Below the pieces are notes generated by a model that was not told where the DNA came from, did no database searches, and saw nothing but the letters and a program-made list of their open reading frames with translations. A stretch of 64,000 nucleotides of DNA from Bidens hawaiensis. Lineage: Eukaryota > Streptophyta > Magnoliopsida > Asterales > Asteraceae. Below, in pieces: positions 1 through 11,601 of the stretch (positions within the stretch are counted from its first letter, which is position 1; every line of letters begins with the position of its first letter). The translations under genes were made by a program, and so were the position numbers. The DNA lies in assembly GCA_021521415.1 (NCBI GenBank), contig JAIQDT010000172.1, positions 1,570,501-1,634,500 on the forward strand, given 5' to 3'.

Positions 1-461
1 TTACGACTTCGGTTGTTCGCAAGGTGGTTCTTATTTCCCTATTACTACGGCCTCGGATAAAGGAACGAGAGGACGACATTAATTGATTTCATTTACTTTA
101 CGCTTGAATATTTATTATATTACGAATGATGAATCGTGCCATTCATATATATGTATACTTAAAAAACTTATGAAAACTCACCAACTTAATTGTTGACAAA
201 TATATTATTTTCAACGTGCTACAGGTTGAATCGATGGCATGCTAAGGATGAAGATCATTAATATACCCTAGGATATTTGAATAAATAACTTATTTATTGT
301 TTTGATGAAGTGTTTCTTTTTATTTTTAATTATGAATAATTGTGTACTTGTTACGTTACGAAATGAAATGATATAAATATTGCAGCTTTAACAGTGTTAC
401 GAGCTTTGAGTGATCTGTACGTTACACCCAGGCGTATTCCGCTTAAAGCCGGGATCTTACA
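1..461 (+). repeat. 5' LTR of element A, 3' part only
   Basis: This stretch aligns by eye with 7413-7874, the end of the 3' LTR, from TTACGACTTCGGTTG to the terminal CTTACA. The rest of this LTR lies before the window. Point differences and small indels against the 3' LTR show an old insertion. Confidence 0.85.
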
Positions 462-463
462 GA

Positions 464-477
464 TTGGTTGTAAAGCC
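464..477 (+). other. Degenerate primer binding site of A
   Basis: TTGGTTGTAAAGCC begins two bases after the LTR end. The first five bases and the last four match the plant initiator-Met primer site TTGGTATCAGAGCC; the middle has mutated. The placement fits, but the match alone is weak. Confidence 0.5.
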
Positions 478-1166
478 GTAACTATACGATAGTTTGTTAG
501 ACGTACCGGCCTAGTATAGCTATAGTTTATTTTATGGCCCCGAATTACATGTATACCATATGTGCTACGTGCCCGCACTTTTATTAAAAGTTCATTCATA
601 CGCTCGAATTTATTATGTTTTATAGCTTCAACTATACACATATTCACGCACAAACCCCAAGGCTTATGCCTAAACAATTTATTTTATTTTTATCTATTTA
701 TTTATTAAAAAACTATTTTCAATCCTGTTAAAGATGGTTCAACATGACGGGTATGTCGTAACGGTAAGGGTGACACACTTGTTTTTCAAACCCTTGACAT
801 TATGGTTCTTAAACATAATGATAAGCAATGCCCATAAATCCCAATCAGAAGCGGGACCCAGTTACATACCTGGATGGTTCGAAAAGGGTGCTGGAACTTA
901 TTAGGCCAAATCATACCACGCAAAAGTCATACGAACCATAACTTTAAGTCGTCAAACATGGCCATTTTCCTTTGTGAATAGAGAATATTTGCACTCCTGC
1001 TCTTAAATTGCGTACAAGTCATGGTGGTAAAGGAATATCCTGATTTCAATATAATTTTCATGTGATTTAAGCATTATCAATTTTTTCTTTTATTCAAAAG
1101 GTTTAAGTATTCCACTTCTCAAAATCTTCACTAGATAACTAATGCACGTAGTATTCTCTTTTCAGC
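478..1166 (+). other. Leader of A, no coding signal
   Basis: This is the untranslated stretch between primer site and gag. From about 528 onward it is repeated at 32573 in the second copy, so 528 marks one edge of the tandem duplication. I see no gene in it. Confidence 0.6.
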
Positions 1167-2415
1167 ATATCTACTCATTACCTTTTACGCCCCGCAAGAA
1201 ACTCCAGTCGTAAGATGACATCCTAGATCACTAAGAAGCTGGCTGCTGTGCTCCCGGAAATGGTGGCTTAACTGCACCAAACCATTGCTTCCAATTCGAA
1301 CTTAGCCACTCCGCGCTCGAACTCCAACTCTTGTCGTTACAAGATCTTCACCGATTGGAAACCTCTCGAGTTTGATGGCTCTGAAGGTTCCACTGCCCTA
1401 CTACAATGGTACCGAGGTATGGAGAGTACTTTCCTCCATATCGAATGTCCCAGGGACAGGAAGACACGCTTTTCTTCAAGTGTCTTTGAAAAAAGAGCAT
1501 TAACTTGGTGGGTTCAAGAAAAATCCACATGTGGTGCTGATGTAGCCATGGCTTTGCCATGGGAAGAACTTAAGGTAGAATTGAGGTGGAATTTTGGAAT
1601 CTTAAGAAAGAGGGAGGTGATAACGCTACTTACACCGCTCGCTTCAATGAGCTTAGCGTCTTGGTGTCACATCTTGTCACTCCTTTGACAACCACGTTAA
1701 GGCGGGAACCCTCAAAGGCAGCAAGAAGACTATTGAGAAAACTGATGCCGAATCTTCTAAAGAGGTCAAGGCCGAAGCCACACCCAAACCAAACCGGAAC
1801 AACAACAAACACCACTCCAGGAAACGAAAGCAAAACTAGGCCTTAACCCAACAAAACCCATCTCAACCTCAATACAAAGAAACCCAAACCCAAAACCTTC
1901 AAGCTCCACCCCAAAAGAAACATTACAACAGACCACACCCGTTCTGCCAAATTTGCCAACGACACCAACAACTCGACATCCCTTGCGACAATGAAACCAT
2001 TGTGGCCATTAGGGGCACCTAGTAGGCGCATTTTTTGAATTCATGTATACCAAACCAACCCTCCCCAAACCACCCCTCACTCCCCACTCTTTCAACCAAA
2101 ACCGTGTTTTAACTCAAGCTCAACCCATTGCTCAAGCTTACCCTACCCCTCGAACATGTTTCAATTGTGGAGATCCTAGTCATTTCCTCAACATGTGTCA
2201 TCGACTCACATATCAAGTCCAAATGGCCGCTCCGCCTATGTACCCTGCTCAAGCATATCAAGTTATGGCCTTTTAACCAGCTCCGCAACTTATGGCAAAC
2301 CAAGTTGTTCAACCGGTTCAAACCAATCAAGCCTCGACTTCTCAAGCTACACCAGATGTCCCCAACGCTCGCGGGACGGCATTCGTGATGAATGCAAATC
2401 AAGCCAAGCATAACA
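1167..2415 (+). pseudogene. gag remnant of A
   Basis: Gag would form the particle core and bind the RNA. By comparison with the second copy, whose gag begins with an ATG at 33191, the start lies at 1167, where ATG has become ATA. The retrotransposon-gag core is readable as NATYTARFNELSVLV near 1620-1665. A proline/glutamine/threonine-rich linker follows, then a zinc knuckle CFNCGDPSHFLNMC at 2157-2198 with all three Cys and the His kept. A deletion of about 40 bases after ELK (near 1575), still present in the second copy, and several stops break the frame. Confidence 0.8.
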
Positions 2416-2930
2416 ATGATGTGGTGAACGGTGCGTTCTTGGTTAATAACGATTATGCATCCATTTTATTAGATACCGGTTCCAATATGAGTTTTATGTT
2501 ATTTGATTTTGAGTCTGTGCTTTAGTCGTCTCGTTCTAAACTCGAAAGTTCCTCTACGGTTGAAGTCGCGAATGGTAAAACTATCTTGATTGACTCGGTT
2601 ATTCGTGGTTGTACTCTAAATCTCAACGACTATGATGTTTCTATAGATCCCGTTCCTATGCAACTTGGAAATAATAGGCATGGATTTGTTAGCTCAACAC
2701 CGTGCCGAAATCGTGTGCTTTGAGGGGTATATTCGAATTCCTCTAGATGGCGATCAGATTTTGCGTATTTTCGGCAAAAAGCCTTCCAAGGGGCTCAAGC
2801 TTATGTCGTGCACTCAAGACCAAAAATACTTACGTAAAAAGTATGTGGATTTCCTTGTCAACGTCTTGGAAAAGAAACAAGTAAAGAAGACATTCGGTAG
2901 TTCGCGATTATCGCGAAGTTTTCCTTGAAG
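2416..2930 (+). pseudogene. Aspartic protease remnant of A
   Basis: Retroviral-type aspartic protease, which would cut the polyprotein. The catalytic triad DTG is at 2472-2480 in the context ILLDTGSNMSF. The downstream hallmark IGMDLLAQHRAEI is readable near 2680-2710. A TAG at 2523 after FESVL and a frameshift near 2670 separate the two halves. The equivalent TAG after FESVL also occurs in the second copy (34528), so it was there before the duplication. Confidence 0.8.
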
Positions 2931-4265
2931 ATGTTTCTTGTTTACCTCCTACTCGTGAAGTCGAGTTTTGTGTTGATCTTGTGCCTGGTACGAACCCCGT
3001 CGCCAAAGCTCCTTATCATCTCGCACCATGGGAAATGCAAGAGCTAGCGAGTCAATTCCAAGAATTCTCTAGCAAAGGTTTCATTCACCCAAGTTCGTAA
3101 CGTTGGGGCACACCTATTTTTTTCGTAAAAAAGAAGGATAGTTCCTTTCGAATGTGTATTGATTGTCGTGAACTCAATAAACTCACGATTAATAACCATT
3201 ACCCTTTGCCTAGAATTGATGAACTTTTCGATAAAATTCAAGGCGCATCTTGCTTTTCAAAAACCGATCTTCGTTCGGGTTATCACCAATTGCGCGTTCA
3301 TGAGGATGATATACCCAAAACCGCTTTTCGAACTCGTTACGGTCACTATGAATTTATGGTTATGCCTTTCGGCTTGACTAATGCCCCTGCGGTGTTTATG
3401 GGCCTCATGAACCGAGTATTCAAGCCTTATCTTGATAAGTTCCTTATCGTGTTCATCGACGACCTTCTCTTTTACTCAAAATCTAAAGTTGAGCATGAAA
3501 AACATTTGTATGATATCCTCTTGTTGTTGAAGAAAGAAAAACATTTTGCCAAGTTTTGCAAACATAAGTTTTGTTTAAATAAAGTCCAATTCCTTGGCCA
3601 TATCGTTAACAAAAAAGATATTCATGTTGATCCCATTAAAATCGAAGCAGTTAAAAATTAGAAAACCCTGACTTCACCAACGGAAGTTCGATCCTTTCTT
3701 GGTCTCGCTGGTTATTACCGTCGTTTCATTTTTAACTTTTCCAAAATCTCTTTACCCCTCACCGCCTTAACTCATAAGGGAAAACCTTATGATTCAGGGA
3801 CTAAGTAAGACGAAGCTTTTCAAACCATGAAGGGTATTCTTTGCAACGCTCCTATCCTAGCCCTTCCCGAAGGGAAGGAGATTTTGTTGTCTATTGTGAT
3901 GCCTCGAATCAAGGTCTCGGATGCGTTCTCATGCAACGAGGAAAGGTCATCGCCTATGCCTCATAACAACTTATGGTTCATGAAAAGAATTATACGACAC
4001 ACGACCTTGAGCTCAATGTTGTTGTATTCGCGTTTAAAATTTGGAGACACTATTTGTATGGAACGAAATATGTGGTATTCACCAACCACAAGAATATCCA
4101 ACACATTTTTTACCAAAGAGATTTAAACATGAGGCAACGACGATGGGTTGAACTTTTAAGTGACTACGATTGCGAAATATGTTACCATCCTAGTAAATCA
4201 AACATAGTAGCTGATGCCCTTAGTCCCTTAGTCGAAAAACCCATGTCAAACGCATTCTTCTTCTA
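2931..4265 (+). pseudogene. Reverse transcriptase and RNase H remnant of A
   Basis: The RT domain is the best kept part: an open stretch of 169 codons at 3152-3661 begins [12 protein letters not shown], passes [16 protein letters not shown] and [10 protein letters not shown], and carries the catalytic FIDD at 3452-3463. It continues past a stop at 3659 into [12 protein letters not shown], the RT thumb. RNase H follows at about 3830-4250 ([20 protein letters not shown], then VADAL), shifted between two frames near 3970. An active enzyme is excluded by these breaks. Confidence 0.85.
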
Positions 4266-5436
4266 AGCGTTGTTATCCAAACGGATATTCAGCTACGTAT
4301 CTTTGAGGCCCAACATATATCCGTTACTGAAGGCAATATGTACAAAGAGATGTCGTGCGGTGCTGAACTCCAATTCGAAACCAAGCGTGATGGTTTGCTC
4401 TGTTTTCTTAACCGCCTTTGGGTCCCAGATTGTGACAATCTTCTCACATTTATAATGGAAGAAGCTAACAAGTCAAGATATTTCATCCACCCTGGTGCGT
4501 ATAAAATGTATTTGGACCATCGAACTACTTTTTGGTGGCCCATCATGATGAAAGAAATCGCTATCTATGTCGGAAAATGTTTAGCATGTGCTAAGGTAAA
4601 AGCCTAGCATCAAAAGCCTGCTGGTTTGCTCGTGCAACCTTTTATTCCAGTCTTGAAGTGGGAGAACATTAGCATGAACTTCGTCATAAAACTTCCAATC
4701 ACAAAAAGGCAGCATGATAGCATTTGGGTAATCATAGATCGATTAACCAAATTAGCTCATTTCATTCCCATTCGGGAAAAGCATTCGATCGAGTAGCTCA
4801 CTCAAATATATGTCAACGATATTTTTTGTCGCTTCGTTTCTCATTTTTGGAATTCGCTTAAAACCTCATTGGGATCCCGCCTAGACCTCAGCACCGCTTA
4901 TCATCCTCAAACGGATGGTCTGTCTGAAAGAACCATTCAAACCCTTGAGGACATGCTAAGAACTTGATTTTGGTGGTAATTGGGATACTCATCTTCTGTT
5001 GGTTGAGTTTTCATGCAATAATAGTTATCATTTGAACATCAAAATGGCTCAATTCGAAGCGCTCTACGGCCGTAAATGTCGTTCTCCTATTTGTTGGAAT
5101 GAGATCGGTGAGACTCATCTCACTAGACCCGAAATGGTTCAAGATACCACCGGAAAACTAGCTCAAATTCGCAATAATCTACTTACTTCTAGAAGTCATA
5201 AAAAATCTTGCACTGATAAGAGACGACGACCCTTGGAATTCAAAGTCGACGTCCTTATCCTCCTCAAGGTTTCACCTTGGGAAGGAGTACTACGTTTTGG
5301 TATGAAGGGTAAACTAGCCTCCCGTTTTGTTAGTCCTTTCAAAATCCTTGAACGAGTAAGTGTTGTTGCTTATCGTCTCGAGCTCCCGCAAGAGCCTCAA
5401 GGCATCTATCCTGTGTTTCATCTTTCGAACCTTTGA
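4266..5436 (+). pseudogene. Integrase remnant of A
   Basis: The zinc-binding part is recognisable as HPGAYKMY followed by CLAC (4490-4600). In the catalytic core the first Asp of the usual MDF is changed to Asn (MNF near 4675), so the site is dead as well as the frame. GLSERTIQTLEDML near 4920-4955 keeps the third catalytic residue, Glu. The C-terminal part (QFEALYGRKCRSP, then LELPQEPQGIYPVFHLSNL) reads open at 4999-5436. Several stops lie between these blocks. Confidence 0.85.
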
Positions 5437-5680
5437 AAGTGTCTAGATGAAGAGAACCTTCATATCCCTCTCAACGAGGTACGTATCGATAAGACAGTGC
5501 ACTTTGTTGAGAGACTGGTGGAAATAGTGGATCAAATGGATAAGGAAACCAAGCGTAGCCGAATCCCTTTGGTCAAGGTTCGTTGGTAATCTAAGTGCGG
5601 TGCAGAAGTCCCTTGGGAACGTGAAGACCAAATGAAGTCTAAGTATCTACATCTTTTTGCTACGGATGTTAATTCCTAAT
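5437..5680 (+). pseudogene. Chromodomain-like tail of the A integrase
   Basis: After a stop at 5437 the frame continues as CLDEENLHIPLNEV, then EIVDQMDKETKRSRIPLVKVRW and VPWEREDQMKSKY. In Tekay chromoviruses this extension is thought to guide integration to certain chromatin. A TAA replaces a Trp/Gly-region codon near 5588. The second copy carries the same segment at 35672-35908 without that stop. Confidence 0.75.
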
Positions 5681-6575
5681 TTCGGGAAAAAATTTATTAA
5701 AAGTTAGGAATGTTGTGACATTTGTCGAGTTCGGTGTCGTGTTTACGTACGTTTTATTACCCATTTGTATTCGGATCTTCATATTTAATATTAAAAACGT
5801 CCAATTATTAATTATGTTATTCGGTTTATCTTTATTGTTTTACTTATGCGTGACTTGTTGTAATATAAATTATAATCGTTTAAAATATCTATTATGTGCA
5901 CTTTTAACCCCTACACTATATTGTTTGCCACAATTGAGCATCAAACCAAACTAAAGGGACTAGATGGCAATTTAAACAATAATATTTTTGTTTCCCTCCT
6001 CTTCCCTCCTACTCCCCATCGCACCAACAGCCCCACCCCCCTTATTTCCAATTTTATTTATTCTATTAACCCATAAATCACTGGATTTGAATAATTAGTT
6101 TGAACCTTAACAAGCACACTCCATCTCATTATATATTATAGTATAACGCGTAAATTGACAGCTAATTCGTATCGGATTGAATCAATTTCGTTAACTAGGG
6201 CCGCAGACCGATTTGACCCTATAACCCTATAAATATTCAACAAAAATGCAATTAAACAAGCGAAAACCACCTTCTTACAATCCCGAACATAAACCGTAAG
6301 ACAATTGCGACTAACAAACTGTTATTGATCTCGTTTGAATTTGCTTTCTGGACGCAACTCTCATCTCGTCGTTTGTTATCTTTTGCAGCTCGTTTAAGGT
6401 AATTGAAAGGTCCTCCATGGTCGGTTTTTAGTAAGGATTAAAATCCCTATGTCAATTCCATGTGACAGAGGGCAAATGATCTTGAATTGGGATTGTTTTC
6501 GTTTTAGGGTTCTTATGGTTTAAGGGTTAACTGGAATGAAGGGTTATATAATTTTGATTTCATAAACTAAATGAA

Positions 6576-6664
6576 TCTGCCACTGGCTCAGTTGGCCAGC
6601 GCACTTGGTGTATAATCATGACTAGACTAGGGGCGCGAGTTCGAACCCGCCTGCTCCGGTTTTT
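6576..6664 (+). other. tRNA-like module with Pol III A and B boxes inside LTR A
   Basis: A-box match TGGCTCAGTTGG is at 6584-6595 and B-box match GAGTTCGAACCC at 6637-6648. A T run follows at once (6660-6664) and a longer one at about 6669-6676, as expected for a Pol III terminator. The spacing between boxes is that of a tRNA gene. The acceptor arms do not pair, so it is a relic or a promoter module rather than a tRNA. The second copy (36796-36883) keeps both boxes. Confidence 0.65.
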
Positions 6665-6834
6665 GGTATTTTTTTTCCTATTATTTCTTTCATTTTTATT
6701 ATTATTTGTTTAATCAAATGTATTATTTTTACTTAAAACTTTAATTATATTAACGACTAACAATATTAACACTTGTTTAACGAACCAAACACTATTAAAC
6801 ATTCTATAATAAATTCTCGTTAAATGTTTACGAG

Positions 6835-6858
6835 TATATATGTATATATACATATATA
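6835..6858. repeat. 24 bp perfect AT palindrome in LTR A
   Basis: TATATATGTAT and its mirror make a perfect inverted repeat, about 250 bases after the tRNA-like module. It is conserved at 37053-37076 in the second copy. Confidence 0.7.
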
Positions 6859-7874
6859 TTTAATCAATTAAAAATATATACATTTTTTCTATAACAATAA
6901 CAATTATAATAATAATAATAATAACAACGACATTTAAGATATTTAAAATTTATAATACACAAATTTTATCAGAATCCCTTAACGATCCCAAATATATTAT
7001 AAACCCGTGTTTGCTCCTATGTTAGTTCGTTTACATTGTTTTAGATATTTATTTTTGTATATACTTTAATAACTAGGAAAATTGTAGGGACTTATAGCGG
7101 AACCATCTAGTTTCTTTAATCATTATCATCTCCTCGTTACTGTATTCCCTTTTCCAAGTGAGTTCTTCATAACCACATTTTAACGCTTTTAAATATTTTT
7201 TGGGTGTAGCATGTCAAAAGTTTTACCTGGTTAGTTATGTGATTATTTATAAACTGATTCATAATTAGCGTACATGTTAATACTATTCTTGCATATTGTT
7301 TATGATTATACGTGAACTAACTTGCAACGTGTTTACTATTCATATGGTGGAAGTTACGCAAACCCATACACATAGTGGGAGGGTCCGACGGGACGTACCT
7401 ACACCGTCTAACGTTACGACTTCAGTTGCTCATAAGGTGGTTCTCATTTACCCTATTACTACGGCCTCGGCTAAAGGAACGAGAGGACGACATTAATTGA
7501 TTTCATTTACTTTACACTTGAATATTTATTACATTACGAATGTAATCGTGCCTTTCATATATATGTATACTCAAAAAAACATATGAAAACAAACCAACTT
7601 AATTGTTGACAAATACATTATTTTCAACATGCTACAGGTTGAATCGATGGCATGCTAAGGATGAAGATCATTAGTATACCCTAGGATATTTGAATAAATA
7701 ACTTATTTATTGTTTTGATGAAGTGTTTCTTTTTATTTTAAATTATGAGTAACTGTGTACTTGTTAAGTTACAAAATGAAATGATATAATTATTGGGGCT
7801 TTAATAGTGTTACGAGCTATGAGTGATCTGTATATTACACCCGGGCATATTCCGCTTAAATCCGTGGTGTTACA

Positions 7875-7966
7875 TTGGTGGTGGGCGGCGAGAAGTAATG
7901 GTGGTATTGGTGGTGGCTGTGGTGGGCAGCGGTGGCGATGGGCAGGAGCGATTTTTGGTGGTGGCA
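7875..7966. repeat. 92 bp G-rich spacer (first copy)
   Basis: A GGT/GGTGG-rich stretch between LTR A and LTR B. The same 92 bases, with few changes, sit at 38087-38178 between the same two LTRs, and part of the motif recurs at 45500-45540 beyond element B. It is probably the host tract into which both A and B had inserted. Confidence 0.7.
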
Positions 7967-8202
7967 TGTCACTCCCTAACCTAAGGCGGAAATGCCGGGG
8001 TGCGAACTGATTGCTCAAAGCTTTTCATAGGCTACTATCATGCAATTTTTAAATGAAAATATCTATTAATTAAAATTCAATTATCAAATAAATCAAATAA
8101 AAACAAGTACATAATTCATACAACAATACAAATTTTATATTTCTTGATTAGAATATTCTTATAACTAAATTATTCACTAAGTCTTCACCAACCTGGATTA
8201 AA
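7967..8202 (-). repeat. LTR of family B, first fragment
   Basis: TGTCACTCCCTAACCTAAGGCGG matches the outer ends at 38179 and 43195. The LTR is interrupted at 8202 by the Sirevirus-like element and resumes at 32181. The last five bases, TTAAA (8198-8202), are the left target duplication. Confidence 0.85.
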
Positions 8203-9272
8203 TTTTGAGTAAAGATATGACCTAAAATGATCGTAAGGAAGATTGGAATCTTCTCAACCTCCATGATAATCGCTAAGTATGGAACCGGTCACACCTGAGA
8301 CATCCGAACAGGGTTTTACTTAGCCGGGCATGATATTTTGTCTATCGGGAAGGGTTACCTTCTTGAATTCTTATTTAGTGTTAACCCGAGTAGGGTTCAC
8401 TACATCTAGCAGAGTTGTTCTTACCGAGCAAGGTTTGATTAATAATGTGGAATCTGGGCAATCTTGTTGAAAGTTATCAAAGTACACTTTCCGAGCAAGT
8501 TCAACTCAGAGCAAGCTACAGTGTATCGAGCACACTATGGTTGCTAAATAAGTTATCTACCAAATTAGTTGGAGGGATTGTTGAAGAACATTATGGTAGT
8601 AGGATCATGTCGGGCAAAGTCTGATAAAGTCAAGAATATTGAAGTCTACCAGGTGAGTAGTTTCCTTAGTGAAATACTCTTTAAGTGAATTCTACCCGGA
8701 GAACTGTACCCGAGCATACTTCAAGGTTACCAAGTCTAAAGGAAGGCAAAGAACAAAGTCTGTTCGGAAAAGTTTAATGCTACAAGGCCTACCTGGAAGA
8801 CTTGTTTTACACTTAGTATAGTTTTAAATATGTTTTAATCCTTAGGGCTTCTAAAAGGAATGACAGCTGTCAGGAAGTGGCAGGCCTATAAAAGGGATAA
8901 TGTTGGGCATGCCTCCAGATGGTGACAAGACGGAATACGGATTAGCCTTTACACTTTTCAGATAAGATCGAATATTCCTTTGTGAGTGTGATGGCTGTCC
9001 TCGGTTTTCATTGATTTTACATTCCGACAAGAAACCCTAATATATTATCATTTGTATGACTTGCTTTATATAAATGGAAATATTTTGAGTTATTGTTCGT
9101 GTCTGTTACCATTATTAACTTATTAGCAACAAAACTTGTTTGTTTCTGATTCCGCCGTTAACAAACAAAAATCTTTCCTTATTTAGCAATCCGTCATTAA
9201 CCTTCTTGTCGACACAATATGCGTGGGTTATGACATTGTTATTGATTAGAGAGTGATTATAAGGGACCGACA
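8203..9272 (+). repeat. 5' LTR of E
   Basis: It begins TTTTGAGT where the partner LTR begins TGTTGAGT, so the second terminal base has mutated. It ends GGGACCGACA. Several copies of a CGAGCAAG/CGAGCACAC-type motif are scattered through it. Confidence 0.85.
8861..8893 (+). promoter_or_regulatory. Palindrome plus TATA box of the E LTR promoter
   Basis: The 12 bp perfect palindrome TGACAGCTGTCA (8861-8872) lies 14 bases before TATAAAA (8887-8893). The same pair is at 31762-31794 in the 3' LTR and at 47868-47895 in LTR G, although the surrounding sequence of G has diverged. TATA placement implies transcription starts near 8920; that is inferred. Confidence 0.7.
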
Positions 9273-9274
9273 AG

Positions 9275-9286
9275 TGGTATTAGAGC
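9275..9286 (+). other. Primer binding site of E
   Basis: TGGTATTAGAGC starts two bases after the LTR. It differs at one base from the initiator-Met primer site TGGTATCAGAGC. Confidence 0.85.
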
Positions 9287-9586
9287 TTGTTGATTGCTGA
9301 TTTCGATGATTTGTTGCTGATTGAAGATCTGAAGAAGAACAATGACGTAAGCAAAGCACTGTTCCATTAGAGAGTGACGTCAGCTGCTCTGTTTTCTTCA
9401 TTTCTGTCCAGATCTATAAAAACCGGTGTTTTCTTTTTCTTATTTCAGTTAAAGTTTACATCTTTATTGTCATTTCTTATTCCAATCGGACCAGATTCAT
9501 CAAATCTGAGGGTTTGATAAACAGATCAGATTATTTTCAACTGAAAACTTAATTTTTACTCTTTTTCTGTTTTTCAAACTATCAAA

Positions 9587-11601
9587 ATGGCTGGTCTTGA
9601 AGAAACAGAAGTGTCTACAAACAAAATACCTAGACTTTATGGACATGAAAACTTTACCAAATGGAAAGTTCTATATGAAGCGGCTTTTTGCTACAACGAT
9701 GTAGACATGTGGGTATCAATAAAAAATGAACCACAAGCCGAGGATAGTCCAGCTACTAGTGTTGTAAGAGATAGGTTGAGGAAAGCGGATGACAGGGCCT
9801 TGGCAATGATAAAGCTATGACTATCTTGGGAAATACTTACCAAGGTTGCACAACATGCCACCGCAAAGGCAATGTATGATGTAGTTCTTGAAATGTGACG
9901 GTAACACTAAGCTCAAGAAAATAAAGAAGCAAAGGATCAAGCAACAGCTTGAGAAGTTTAAGTACAAAGATAGAGAAAGGTTGAAGTCCATCCTTGAGAG
10001 ATTCTTGGCAATTGTGAATGACCTCCGAACAACTAATTATGTCATGACTGATTTTGATCTGAATACCAAGTTGCTCAAATCAATGTCTAAGGAATGGTAC
10101 ACTACGTGCAAATTCATCCTCTAAAAGCCCAATTTCAATTATCTGAAAGTGGATGATGTAGTGTGCTTCTTTCAGGCTGCAGAAATTGAAATGGTTGAAA
10201 ATGAGATGATCAAAGAAGGAAAGCCCTGTTTGAATGTTTCTAATGCATTGATTGCACCAATGGGAAACTTGTCCACCAAGAAATTAAGGAACCAACAAAA
10301 CATGTTAATGACATACCTGGGTCATTTGTTGGAGGTAGCTCAAGTCATGGAAATCAGACAAGATTCAATGTCCAACTCATTGAAGAAACTGACACTGCCT
10401 CAATGGCAGGTGGACATGTTCCATACCATGGTGAAAACTGTGGTCAAGCTAATGACACTCAAGAATTATTCTCAATGTTCACTGAATCATATAATGCATT
10501 TGTAGCTAAAAACCTAATCCACACAAGTGTCATCCAAGATGACTTCGAGCAAATAGATGCTGATGACCTTGAGGATATGGGTTTGAAATGGCAAGCTGCA
10601 ATGCTAGCACTGAGAAGCAAAAGGCTATTCAATAGAACTGGCAGATCATTGGTCTCTCGGCTAAATGAAAGGATTGGATTTGACAAGCCAAGGCTATTTG
10701 TTACAACTGTGAATAGCATGGACACTTTGCTAGAGAATGTAATCAGCCTAGAAACTTTCAAGCCAATTAATTTCAAAATCAACAGCCAAGAAACCAAATG
10801 CAATATCAACAGAATTTTTAGCAAAATCAGAACAAAAACAATAACTTCAACAACAACAACAACAATCCCAACTTTAACAACTTCAACAATAACAAAAACA
10901 ATCCCAAATTTAACAACTTTCAACAGCCCCAAATGACACATCAACAAGTTGTTCCTCAAAATCAAAACTACCAAGGAAACCAATTCCCTCAAGCTACTCA
11001 AAACAACCTCAACAGACCCAATCAAACTCAACCAAGAAATCAAGGGAATGTAGCTCCTGCTGCACAACAAGATTGTGATTTTGACTGGAGTAATCATGAA
11101 GATGACATCAAAGTTGCTAATGTTGCATTTATGGCAAATATTGAGAATGAAGTTGGAACATCATATTCTCAGGTACAAACATCTATCACTGACTTACATG
11201 AAATATTTACTGCTTTTAATATGAAAATTGGCAAGCTAGAGACTGAGTGTTTTAGAAAACAAAGCATCATAAATGGGTATGAAGCATGTGATGCTGTTAG
11301 TGAAGAGAAGATCAGAAATTTAGAAGATGATTGTGTGAGTAGCTACAGAGCTCAAGAAAGGTATTGCACTGAAATTGAAGGGTTAAAGAAGATGTTAATT
11401 GAAGCAAAGGTGAAGAACACTAAGCTGGAAAATAATAATGAGTTTTTAAAGAATTTGGTCACCACAGGAAACATATGTGGGATTCTGAACCAAATTAGTG
11501 AGAAAGAAAAGTATAAAGTAGTTCCACCTCCATTCAATAACAACTTTTTACCTAAAGTTGACAAAGAAAAGAGGGATAGTTATCTCAAGCAGTTTAGATA
11601 A
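9587..11601 (+). pseudogene. gag remnant of E
   Basis: The gag start ATG at 9587 opens MAGLEETEVSTNKIPRLYG and the UBN2-type copia gag core follows (RLRKADDRALAMIKL, then LEKFKYKDRERLKSI). A block reading DDLEDMGLKWQAAMLALRSK (10561-10620) is typical of gag just before the zinc knuckle. The knuckle itself is lost: the Cys positions after GFDKPRLFV are gone. An Asn/Thr-rich low-complexity tract follows (10790-10930), then WSNHEDDIKVANVAFMA and a coiled-coil segment up to KRDSYLKQFR at 11601. Stops at 9818, 9896, 10122 and a frameshift near 10400 break it. Confidence 0.8.

Larger units (their letters stand above)
1..7874 (+). mobile_element. Element A: decayed Tekay-like Ty3/gypsy chromovirus, 5' end outside window
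   Basis: Order seen: LTR tail (1-461), primer-site relic, gag with a CCHC knuckle, protease with a DTG triad, RT with FIDD, RNase H, integrase and a chromodomain-like tail ending near 5680, then a full LTR (5714-7874). RT before integrase defines Ty3/gypsy. The tail phrase SRIPLVKVRW followed by PWEREDQMKSKY is what I know from Tekay-type chromoviruses. Stops and frameshifts interrupt every domain, so no protein could be made from this copy. A second, shorter copy lies at 32573-38086. Confidence 0.85.
5714..7874 (+). repeat. 3' LTR of element A (2161 bp)
   Basis: It runs from TGTGACATTTGTC to GGTGTTACA, with TG and CA termini. It is preceded at about 5680-5712 by TTTCGGG and AAAGTTAGGAATGT, the polypurine-tract region. 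The LTR holds a tRNA-like module (6576-6664) and a 24 bp perfect AT palindrome (6835-6858). The matching LTR of the second copy is 35943-38086. Confidence 0.85.

Noticed and set aside
5715..6076. Small hydrophobic frames at the start of LTR A
   Set aside because: They lie in the LTR, lack conservation in the second copy (36114-36296 differs in frame and length) and have no family resemblance.
10459..11097. 212-codon frame on the - strand opposite the E gag
   Set aside because: Its Val/Ile-rich run mirrors the Asn/Thr-rich gag tract on the + strand; it is a shadow frame.
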